Assembly (NCBI GenBank): GCA_964203275.1 | Contig: CAXNMF010000013.1 | Location: 1 to 64,000, forward strand | From: Ga0077527 sp945862135 | GTDB lineage: Bacteria > Pseudomonadota > Gammaproteobacteria > Burkholderiales > SG8-41 | DNA length: 64,000 nt | Direction: 5' to 3' | Part shown: positions 57,626 to 64,000 of the stretch, in pieces | Position numbering within the stretch: position 1 is the first letter of the stretch | How the letters are laid out: every line of letters starts with the position of its first letter | Position numbers and translations under genes: made by a program | The notes under the pieces: generated by a model | Databases searched by the model: none | The model's input: the letters and a program-made list of their open reading frames with translations, nothing else | What the model was told of the DNA's origin: nothing

Positions 57626-58672
57626 ATGCAGAGGCAACCCCAGGAAATCCAGACGCTCTACGCCGAACTGTCGGAACGCCTCGCGGCGTACGAGGCGGCG
57701 CGTTCGTTTTCGACGCTGAAGGGCAGCTTTGCGACCAAGCGCGTGTCGGGCGCGAATTACTGGTATTTCAAAACCAGCGCAACGGCTTCCGGACAACGCG
57801 AATATTCGGTGGGCCCCGACACGCCGGCGACACGCGCGGTGATCGAGGCCTACCAAAAAGACCGCGCCGCGGTGGCGGAAGTCGAATCGAACATTTCGCG
57901 TCTTTGCGCGATGTTGCGGCAGGGCGGCGCAATGATGACCGACACGGTATCGGCCAAGGTGATTTCCGGGCTGGGCAGCGCGGGTGTGTTCAGGCTGGGC
58001 GGCGTGCTGGTGGGCACGCACGCTTATATCGCGCTCGGCAATGTGCTGGGCGTGCGCTGGCAATCGAGCCTTTCCACGCAGGATATCGACATCCTCGCCA
58101 GCCCGGTGCTGGAAGTGGCCATCGGCGTAGTCGAGGCCGATCTGCCGGCGACGCTGGAAAGCCTCAACATGGGCTTCCTGCCGGCGCCGGGGCTTGATCC
58201 GCGCCGGCCTGAAACGTCGTTTGTCGTGCGCGGCAAGACCCTGCGCGTTGATTTGCTGACACCGGCGCAGGGCAAGCGCAGCGGCGCGCCCGTGCGCATA
58301 CCGCGGCTCAAGGCGTCGGCCCAGCCGCTGGAGTTTCTGGATTATTTGCTTGAGGCGACCGTGGACGTGCCCATCATCAACGGTGGCGCGACGATGGTGA
58401 AAGTCGCCGATCCGGCGCGTTTCGCACTGCACAAGCTGATCGTCAGCATGGACCGGCCGGTCGCCTTTCAGGCCAAGGCCGCCAAGGATCGCCAGCAGGC
58501 GGGGGAAATGATCGAGGTGCTGATGCAGGACCGGCCAGGCGACATCGAACTCGCAGCGGAGAACATCAATTCGCGAGGCCCGGGCTGGCGCAAACGGCTC
58601 AAGGAAGGTGTTGCGCGGCTGCCGGATACGCTGACTGATGCGAAACAGAAAATCCTGGGATTGATAAGCTGA
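57626..58672 (+). CDS. NTP_transf_8 (GSU2403-type) nucleotidyltransferase-fold protein
   Basis: 348 residues. The N-terminal 100 residues are helical (LYAELSERLAAYEAARSFSTLKGSF, AYQKDRAAVAEVESNISRL). The core has FRLGGVLVGTHAYIALGNVLGVRW then LSTQDIDILA with D153 and D155, the two metal-binding aspartates of the superfamily; EFLDYLLEATVDVPII and RFALHKLIVSMDR follow. Related proteins are found in toxin-antitoxin-like settings. Its substrate is unknown. Together with AbiEii the island has two members of the polymerase-beta-like superfamily. Confidence 0.75.
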   Translation: MQRQPQEIQTLYAELSERLAAYEAARSFSTLKGSFATKRVSGANYWYFKTSATASGQREYSVGPDTPATRAVIEAYQKDRAAVAEVESNISRLCAMLRQGGAMMTDTVSAKVISGLGSAGVFRLGGVLVGTHAYIALGNVLGVRWQSSLSTQDIDILASPVLEVAIGVVEADLPATLESLNMGFLPAPGLDPRRPETSFVVRGKTLRVDLLTPAQGKRSGAPVRIPRLKASAQPLEFLDYLLEATVDVPIINGGATMVKVADPARFALHKLIVSMDRPVAFQAKAAKDRQQAGEMIEVLMQDRPGDIELAAENINSRGPGWRKRLKEGVARLPDTLTDAKQKILGLIS

Positions 58673-58735
58673 GCAGCAGATTGTCAACCAGGCTTGGTAA
58701 TTTTCGAGATTGTTTTTAAGTTAATTTTTGTTGTT

Positions 58736-58800
58736 GCCCCTCACCCTAACCCTCTCCCCATCAAGTGATGGGGAGAGGGAATTAAAAGCGGGGTGAGGTG
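58736..58800. repeat. hairpin repeat R5
   Basis: GCCCCTCACCCTAA followed by the 14-bp perfect stem CCCTCTCCCCATCA/TGATGGGGAGAGGG (58750-58779) and by GCGGGGTGAGGTG. It is in the opposite orientation to R1 and R3, and with R4 brackets the RNase H-fold and nucleotidyltransferase genes. Confidence 0.8.
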
Positions 58801-58820
58801 GTGCGGAGAATATTTAATCC

Positions 58821-60002
58821 ATGTCCAAACTCCCCTTATCCAACATCACCGTCATTGCCCTCGAACAAGCTGTCGCCGCACCGTTCTGCTCCCGCCAGCT
58901 CGCCGATCTCGGCGCGCGGGTGATCAAGATCGAGCGGCCCAAGGTCGGTGACTTTGCGCGTGACTATGACCAGACGGTGAAAGGCCAGTCGGCTTATTTC
59001 GTCTGGCTGAACCGTTCCAAGGAAAGCCTGACGCTGGACGTCAAACATCCCGAAGCGAAGAACATTCTGGCGAAGCTGATTGCAGACGCCGATGTGTTCA
59101 TCCAGAACCTCGCGCCGGGTGCGGCGAAGCGGTTGGGGCTGGGCGCGGCCGAGTTGCGTGCGAAACATCCGAAGCTGATCGTTTGTGACGTCTCGGGTTA
59201 CGGCACGACCGGACCGTATTCGAAAAAGAAGGCTTACGATCTGCTGGTGCAGGGCGAGGCTGGGGTGCTGTCGCTGACCGGGACGCCGGAGTCGCCGGCG
59301 AAGGTCGGCATTTCGATCACCGACATCGGCACCGGGCTGCATGCCTATGCGGCAATCCTTGCCGCGCTCTACACGCGCGAGCGCACCGGCGAAGGTGCGC
59401 ACATCGACCTGACCATGTTCGAGACCATGGCGGAGTGGATGGGCCATCCGCTGTATTACACGCATTATTCGGGCAAGGCGCCGCGGCGCAGCGGTCCGGA
59501 TCACGCGACCATCGTGCCCTACGGTCGTTTCAGGACCAAGGACGGTGATGTGCTGTTCGGCATCCAGAACGAGCGCGAGTGGGCCAATTTCTGCGACAAG
59601 GTACTGGGCCGGCCGGAACTGGCGAAGGATCCGCGTTACGACAACAACACCAAGCGCACCGCAGCACGCGCTGAAGTGGTCGCGCTGATCGAAAACACTT
59701 TTGCGCCTTGGACCAGCGATGAGGTGGTGGCGAAGCTGGATGCCGCCGACATCGCCAATTCGCGACTCAACACGCCGGATCAGGTCTGGGATCACCCGCA
59801 GTTGCAGGCGCGTAATCGCTGGCGCGAAGTGGAGACGCCGGCGGGACCGATCCCGGCCTTGCTGCCGGCGGCGACCTTTGAAGGCTTCGAGGCGCGGATG
59901 GATCCGGTGCCTGCGGTAGGCGCACACAGCGAAACCATCCTTGCCGAACTCGGTTACGGCGCAGCAGAGATTGCGGCGCTCAAAGCGGCAGGCGCCGTTT
60001 AG
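58821..60002 (+). CDS. CaiB/BaiF family CoA-transferase
   Basis: 393 residues from the ATG at 58821. LSNITVIALEQAVAAPFCSRQLADLGARVIKIE, NRSKESLTLDVKHPEA, VSGYGTTGPYSKKKAYD, and D168 in SITDIGTG (catalytic). Near the average length. The YFVWLNRSKES and GKAPRRSGPDHATIVPYGRF segments suggest the group that includes mesaconyl-CoA/succinyl-CoA-type transferases, but that is uncertain. First core gene after the island; no strong ribosome site (TATTTAATCC before the ATG). Confidence 0.88.
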   Translation: MSKLPLSNITVIALEQAVAAPFCSRQLADLGARVIKIERPKVGDFARDYDQTVKGQSAYFVWLNRSKESLTLDVKHPEAKNILAKLIADADVFIQNLAPGAAKRLGLGAAELRAKHPKLIVCDVSGYGTTGPYSKKKAYDLLVQGEAGVLSLTGTPESPAKVGISITDIGTGLHAYAAILAALYTRERTGEGAHIDLTMFETMAEWMGHPLYYTHYSGKAPRRSGPDHATIVPYGRFRTKDGDVLFGIQNEREWANFCDKVLGRPELAKDPRYDNNTKRTAARAEVVALIENTFAPWTSDEVVAKLDAADIANSRLNTPDQVWDHPQLQARNRWREVETPAGPIPALLPAATFEGFEARMDPVPAVGAHSETILAELGYGAAEIAALKAAGAV

Positions 60003-60186
60003 GTTTTTGATACAAGACCCGGTAACCCTTGTCGTCGTAATGCGATAGGGTCAGCCTTCGCGCTGAATGTTCGATGCCGAACGGAATCATCCGGCAATTC
60101 TCCTGACAATATTTGCACTGACGCGACGACCCAAGACTGAATTGGGATGGCGTGATCGGTTTTGCGTGCCAGCTGGCGCGCAACAC
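59980..60186 (-). CDS. possible small cysteine-containing protein (doubtful)
   Basis: A 68-codon frame on the minus strand from the ATG at 60186, overlapping the convergent CoA-transferase end by 23 bases. QCKYCQENCRMIPFG gives three cysteines (C-x-x-C-x-x-x-C) and HYDDKGYRVLYQKPKRR looks protein-like rather than random. No ribosome site is obvious and no family is recognised. It may be a real zinc-binding small protein or a lucky frame. Confidence 0.25.
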   Translation of the reverse strand: MLRASWHAKPITPSQFSLGSSRQCKYCQENCRMIPFGIEHSARRLTLSHYDDKGYRVLYQKPKRRLPL

Positions 60187-60211
60187 TATTGTGGTTGTCT
60201 GGAGGTGCAGG

Positions 60212-60475
60212 ATGAATCATTACATGGTGCTGGCTGTTGCTGCCGCAGTCTTGTTCGTCGGGGGCTGCGGAAAAAAAGAAGACATGAAACCGGAGGCCCC
60301 TCAGCCATCGCTGATGCAGCCTGGGGATCCAACGCCGCCTACTGTGCCGACACCGCCGCTGCCGGCGCCTGATGTGCCTAAGGGAGCTGTCCCCGATTCA
60401 CCCACGCCAGGGCAGGCGAATGATCATTCAAGCCCTGCATTCAAAAGCGGTGGCAAGACTGACAAGACCAACTGA
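60212..60475 (+). CDS. small lipoprotein of unknown function
   Basis: 87 residues from the ATG at 60212 behind GGAGGTGCAG. The lipobox VGGC at about 16-19 follows a short hydrophobic core (MVLAVAAAVLF), so lipidation would occur at Cys19. The mature protein is low-complexity: Pro-rich repeats (TPPTVPTPPLPAPDVP) and a hydrophilic tail. Probably spans from the membrane to the wall; function unknown. Confidence 0.7.
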   Translation: MNHYMVLAVAAAVLFVGGCGKKEDMKPEAPQPSLMQPGDPTPPTVPTPPLPAPDVPKGAVPDSPTPGQANDHSSPAFKSGGKTDKTN

Positions 60476-60585
60476 AAGTTGGCTGATTCATTTGTTTGAA
60501 CTGCTTGCGTCGTTATTGAGGCATTGAGCCTCGCCCCGAAAGCGCTCGGGTCGGGGGAGTCAAATCAGATTCTTTGCGGGAATTA

Positions 60586-60608
60586 ATGTAACTATTTGTT
60601 TTTATTGA
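60586..60608 (-). repeat. AT-rich intergenic motif, copy 10
   Basis: On the minus strand ATAAAAACAAATAGTTACAT, directly behind the stop of the FMN oxidase gene. Confidence 0.5.
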
Positions 60609-61838
60609 TTATTTATTGGTGCCCGCGGCCTGCCAGTTGTAAGTCCGCAGATCCAGCAGTAACTCAGGTTTCATTTCCTTCGGCGAGTTCACGCCGATCA
60701 GCGCCATGTCAGTCATCAGTTCACTGCGCATCAGGTTGATGACGTGTTGCGCGCCGTGTTCGGCGCCGATGGAAATCGCATAAAGGAAGGGGCGGCCGAT
60801 GAAGACGAAGTCGGCGCCGAGGGCCAGTGCTTTCAGCACGTCGGTGCCGCGGCGGATGCCGCTGTCCATCATCACCGCCATATTGCCGGCATTGGCCTTG
60901 ACGCCTGGCAGCATGCGCAGCGGACTCACTGCACCGTCGAGTTGCCGCCCGCCGTGGTTCGACACCATCACGCCGTCGACGCCGGTATCGCGTGCGCGCG
61001 CGGCGTCCTGCGGATCGAGGATGCCTTTGAGCACAAGTTTGCCTTTCCACAACTGGCGCATTAATTCGACGTGTTTCCACGACAGCCGGTCGCGGCGTCC
61101 GGCCTGACGGTTGAGCGCGGAAATCATCGGCACGCGCGGGCCCATGTTTTCGAAATGGGGCATGCCGTGGGTCAGTGTGTGTCGGAGCATTGACAGCCCC
61201 CAGCGCGGGCGGATGCCCATGTCCCAGGCCAGCCGCAGTGACGGCCGCAGCGGTGTGCTGAAGCCGGTGCGCACATTGTTTTCGCGATTGGCGAGCACCT
61301 GGACATCGACGGTCAGCACCAGCGTGTCGTAGCCGGCCTTTTCGACACGGTTGATCAACTGTTTGATCACGTCATCCTCGCCCGGCAGATAAGCCTGGAA
61401 CCACGCGGTCTTGCCTTCCTGCTTGACCCGCTCCAGCGAAGTGAGCGCGGCGCCGCTGACCACCATCGGAATGTTGTTGCGGGCTGCTGCGCGAGCGAGC
61501 GCGACGTCGCCATCCGCGCAGGCCATGCCGGTGCCGCCCATCGGCGGGATGCCGAAGGGCAGGTCGTACTGTGTGCCCATCAGCGTGGTTTTGAGGCCGC
61601 GGTCGCCGGTGTCGACGAGGGTTTTCGGGATGAACTGCAGTTCGTCCCACACCGCGCGGTTGTCGCGCAGCGAGGCATTGGTTTCGGCGCCGCCGTTGAT
61701 GTAGCCGAAGATCGGCCGCGGGATGCCGCGGCGGGCGGCGTCCTCGAAGTCGTCGAGGGCGAGCATTTGTTGCAGGATGCGCGGTGCAGAGGAGGACAGG
61801 GCCGCGGTGGCGGCATTTTCATAGCTGACGCTGGTCAT
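60609..61838 (-). CDS. FMN-dependent alpha-hydroxy acid oxidase
   Basis: 409 residues from the ATG at 61838 (a longer ATG at 61916 has no ribosome site). FMN_dh barrel: RPIFGYINGGAETNASL, QYDLPFGIPPMGGTGMACADGD, TLVLTVDVQVLANRENNVRTGF, LKGILDPQDAARARDTGVDGVMVSNHGGRQLDG with the active-site His in SNHGG, and DSGIRRGTDVLKALALGADFVFIGRPFLYA. Oxidises an L-2-hydroxy acid (lactate or similar). It lacks the basic N-terminal tail of its relative at 23508 and differs from it in most loops. Confidence 0.9.
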   Translation of the reverse strand: MTSVSYENAATAALSSSAPRILQQMLALDDFEDAARRGIPRPIFGYINGGAETNASLRDNRAVWDELQFIPKTLVDTGDRGLKTTLMGTQYDLPFGIPPMGGTGMACADGDVALARAAARNNIPMVVSGAALTSLERVKQEGKTAWFQAYLPGEDDVIKQLINRVEKAGYDTLVLTVDVQVLANRENNVRTGFSTPLRPSLRLAWDMGIRPRWGLSMLRHTLTHGMPHFENMGPRVPMISALNRQAGRRDRLSWKHVELMRQLWKGKLVLKGILDPQDAARARDTGVDGVMVSNHGGRQLDGAVSPLRMLPGVKANAGNMAVMMDSGIRRGTDVLKALALGADFVFIGRPFLYAISIGAEHGAQHVINLMRSELMTDMALIGVNSPKEMKPELLLDLRTYNWQAAGTNK

Positions 61839-62000
61839 GTTTTTGTAGTGAGGGTGATTGCGATGAAGGGCTGATGATACCGTTTGCCGGGCGACTTCGC
61901 CCGTGCCGGGCTGCATCTGTGGCGGGGATTGATGCTAGGATTGATCAGGTTGCCGTGAAAATAGCGAGCAGCTGATAAAAAACCAGGAGGAGGTTCCGTA

Positions 62001-63035
62001 ATGAAATCAAACATCCGCAATGTGCAGTCATCCCGTGGTTTCAGTGATGTCTGCAAGCGCCGCTTGACGGCTGTGCTGCAGGTTCTGGGCTTGATGTCGC
62101 TGGCCCTGGGGCTGGTGTCGCCGTCGCTGGCGCAGTCGCAGTATCCAAGCCGTCCGCTGCGCATGGTGCTGCCTTTCCCGCCGGGCGGCTCGACTGACAT
62201 TCTCGGGCGCATCGTCGCGGCCAGCCTCAGCGAAAAACTCGGCCAACCGGTCATAGCTGACAACCGGCCCGGGCTGGGCGGTTACTACGGGCTCGACATG
62301 GCTTCGAAGGCTTCACCCGATGGTTATACCTTCACCATTGCTTCGCTGGTTTATGCGAGCGGCCCCGTGACCTATCCGGACATGAAGCTCAACCCGGCGA
62401 AGGACCTGACCTCGATCGGGCAGATCTCCGAGGCCCCCAACTATCTGGTGGTCAACCTCGGTGTACCGGCGAAGTCGATGAAGGAACTGGTGGACCACGT
62501 CCGCGCCAATCCGAAGAAGCTGCACTTCTCGACCAGCGGCGTCGGCTCGACGCTGCACCTGTCGGCTGCGATGATGAACAGCATCACCAAGATGGACATG
62601 GTGCATGTGCCGTACAAGGGCGGTGGCGGTCCGGCGATGACGGCGGTGCTGGGCGGCGAGGTGCAGGTGATTGTTCTCGGACCGGCCTCGATCCAGCATT
62701 TCCGCGCGGGCAAGGCACGCGCGCTGGCGGTGCTGAGCGAGCAGCGTGTTTCGGTGACTCCGGATGTGCCGACGGCGAAGGAGCAGGGTTTCGACGTTGT
62801 GGTGGCAGGCTGGCACGGCATGCTCGCACCTGCGGGCACACCGCGCGCGATCATCCAGCGTTTGAACAAGCACTGGGTGGACAGTGCAACCAGTCCGGAT
62901 GTGAAGGAGCGGCTGGAAAAACTCGGATTTTTCCCGCGCCCGGGAACGCCCGAGCAGTTCACGGACTACCTCAAAAACGAGACCGTGCGCTGGCAACGGC
63001 TGATCAAGGAAATCAACCTGCAGCCGGCACGCTGA
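62001..63035 (+). CDS. Bug/TctC-family periplasmic receptor
   Basis: 344 residues from the ATG at 62001 (AGGAGGAGGTT before it). Signal peptide about 1-45 with a late hydrophobic core (VLQVLGLMSLALGLVSPSLA). LRMVLPFPPGGSTDILGRIV, IADNRPGLGGYYGLDMAS, STLHLSAAMM, VPYKGGGGPAMTAVLGGE (four glycines where others have three). It is divergent from the FMN oxidase and followed by the VOC gene 27 bases later, so it may bind that enzyme's substrate or a precursor. Confidence 0.9.
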   Translation: MKSNIRNVQSSRGFSDVCKRRLTAVLQVLGLMSLALGLVSPSLAQSQYPSRPLRMVLPFPPGGSTDILGRIVAASLSEKLGQPVIADNRPGLGGYYGLDMASKASPDGYTFTIASLVYASGPVTYPDMKLNPAKDLTSIGQISEAPNYLVVNLGVPAKSMKELVDHVRANPKKLHFSTSGVGSTLHLSAAMMNSITKMDMVHVPYKGGGGPAMTAVLGGEVQVIVLGPASIQHFRAGKARALAVLSEQRVSVTPDVPTAKEQGFDVVVAGWHGMLAPAGTPRAIIQRLNKHWVDSATSPDVKERLEKLGFFPRPGTPEQFTDYLKNETVRWQRLIKEINLQPAR

Positions 63036-63061
63036 AGACGATCACGGCGGGTGACGATTTA

Positions 63062-63952
63062 ATGAGCGATGTCATGAGCGGTGCCATGAGATTACGCAGT
63101 GTCGAACTGGCCATGCCGCAGGTTCATGCGGCTGCCGAATTTCTGCAGGAGATCTGGCGGCTGATTCCGGCCGGCTCGCAGGGCGGGGCGCTGTTTTTTC
63201 GCGGCACTGGCAGCCATCCCTACATCCTTGCATTGCGCGAGGCTGCTGAGCCCGCTGTTCTGGCCATCGAGTTTTCCGGCACGCCGGCGGCAGTTGCGGC
63301 AGTCCGGGCGCGGGCAGGTGCTGCGGGTGTTCCGCTGCAGGTTTTTGCTGAACTCGATGCACCCGGCGGCGGCGCGGGTTGCGTCGTCGAGGGCCCGGAG
63401 AAGCAGAAATACCGCTTCATTGCCGAGGATGTGCCGGTGGCGGAATTGCCGGCCGAGCGCGACCGGCCGCTGCAGATCACCCATGCGGTGCTTAATTCGG
63501 TGGATGTTGCGGCCTGCGAGCGTTTCATTGCCGATGTGCTGGGCTTCCAGGTATCCGACCGCACGAAGTTCATGAGTTTCGTGCGCTGCAATCGCAAGCA
63601 CCATGCGTTGGCCTATGCCCATTCCGACGTGTCTTCGCTCAATCACATCGCTTTCGAGATGAATGATTTCGATGGCGTCATGCGCGGGATCGGCCGCATG
63701 CGCGACGCGGGCCATGACATCGTGTGGGGACCTGGCCGCCATGGTCCCGGCAACAACGTCTTTGGTTATTTCATCGCGCCTTTCGGCGGCGTGATCGAGT
63801 ACACGGCGGAAGTGTCGGAGGTGTCCGATGATTACCGGGTGGGTGCGCCGGAAGACTGGAAATGGCCGCCGGGGCGTATGGACCAGTGGGGCATCTCAAG
63901 CAAGGATACCGCGAGGATCTCTGTGGCAGAGCGCAGGTTCCGCTTCGGCTGA
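63062..63952 (+). CDS. VOC-superfamily extradiol dioxygenase-like protein
   Basis: 296 residues. Two betaalphabetabetabeta modules: the first (about 10-110) degenerate, the second carrying a complete type I extradiol site: H141 in QITHAVLNSV, H195 in LNHIAFEM, E246 in VIEYTAE as Fe ligands, plus H227 in WGPGRHGPGNNVFGYF as the active-site His. GRHGPGNN and PFGGVIEY match 2,3-dihydroxybiphenyl/catechol dioxygenases. It should open an aromatic diol ring, though the substrate is unknown. Start at 63062 or ATG at 63074/63086. Confidence 0.8.
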   Translation: MSDVMSGAMRLRSVELAMPQVHAAAEFLQEIWRLIPAGSQGGALFFRGTGSHPYILALREAAEPAVLAIEFSGTPAAVAAVRARAGAAGVPLQVFAELDAPGGGAGCVVEGPEKQKYRFIAEDVPVAELPAERDRPLQITHAVLNSVDVAACERFIADVLGFQVSDRTKFMSFVRCNRKHHALAYAHSDVSSLNHIAFEMNDFDGVMRGIGRMRDAGHDIVWGPGRHGPGNNVFGYFIAPFGGVIEYTAEVSEVSDDYRVGAPEDWKWPPGRMDQWGISSKDTARISVAERRFRFG

Positions 63953-63971
63953 CTGATGAATATCGCCCGCA

Positions 63972-63998
63972 AAAAAGCCCGGCAGAACCGGGCTTTTT
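63972..63998. terminator. bidirectional intrinsic terminator
   Basis: AAAAAGCCCGG and CCGGGCTTTTT pair perfectly around CAGAA, 20 bases behind the VOC gene, at the window end. Confidence 0.85.
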
Positions 63999-64000
63999 GC

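Noticed and set aside
1..64000. CRISPR array, transposase, integrase or rRNA genes
   Set aside because: No regularly spaced direct repeats, no DDE or tyrosine/serine recombinase motifs and no rRNA-like sequence were seen.

Overview
The window looks like a chromosomal piece of a high-GC betaproteobacterium, most likely from the Burkholderiales. The evidence is nine Bug/TctC-type solute receptors without any TctA/TctB membrane partners, four CaiB/BaiF CoA-transferases, three acyl-CoA dehydrogenases, and several hydroxy-acid and keto-acid enzymes, the usual gene mix of metabolically versatile soil or water Burkholderiales. No rRNA, complete tRNA, CRISPR array, transposase or integrase gene was found.

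Layout. 1-6.1 kb: tail of an Ldh-type dehydrogenase, small unknowns, a CoA-transferase with a Bug receptor, an SGNH esterase, a VanY-type peptidase, a cupin and an LprI-like protein. 6.1-10.3 kb (minus strand): LigJ-type hydratase, two Bug receptors and a LysR regulator. 10.5-14.9 kb: a glutaredoxin-DinB fusion, an isopropylmalate-dehydrogenase-like enzyme, PdxA and MmgE/PrpD. 15-26.2 kb (plus strand): HpcH/HpaI aldolase, beta-keto acid cleavage enzyme, a Bug receptor, an SDR, a LeuC/LeuD-type hydro-lyase, another Bug receptor, an isocitrate-lyase-family lyase, an FMN hydroxy-acid oxidase and a second isopropylmalate-dehydrogenase-like enzyme. Together these read as uptake and splitting of a branched C4-C6 (hydroxy) di/tricarboxylate. 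26.8-37.8 kb: Gdx/SugE exporter, CoA-transferase, three tandem Bug receptors, an SDR, two acyl-CoA dehydrogenases, an enoyl-CoA hydratase and a CoA-transferase. 37.8-41.2 kb (minus): an overlapping operon of EthD-like protein, DUF4387, AtuA/DUF1446 and a TfdA-type dioxygenase. 41.3-47.3 kb: GST, aldehyde dehydrogenase, a two-subunit ThDP decarboxylase and an acyl-CoA dehydrogenase.

47.3-58.8 kb is an accessory, defence-rich island: AbiEi/AbiEii, type I restriction-modification (hsdR-hsdM-hsdS), an AAA/DUF4143 ATPase, an RNase-H-fold protein and an NTP_transf_8 nucleotidyltransferase. The AbiE pair is bracketed by the 3' end of an acyl-CoA dehydrogenase gene and a diverged second copy of that 3' end. 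A tRNA-like 3' end lies next to hsdR. Hairpin repeats bracket both a broken DUF559 endonuclease gene and the last two genes of the island. 58.8-64 kb returns to catabolic genes.

Three features stand out. First, between 8.4 and 22.2 kb six genes carry in total eight frame-disrupting single-base insertions or stop codons; every indel is +1. Second, one of these genes, the glutaredoxin-DinB fusion, has an in-frame TGA exactly where the first active-site cysteine should be, followed by a perfect 7-bp hairpin with a G in its loop, so a selenocysteine UxxC glutaredoxin has to be considered beside mutation or error. Third, a degenerate motif (consensus about TAAAANCAAATACTTATGA) recurs about ten times, nearly always in gaps between genes. 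Starts, functions and motif calls were made by eye, and family names come from recognised motifs, not from searches.
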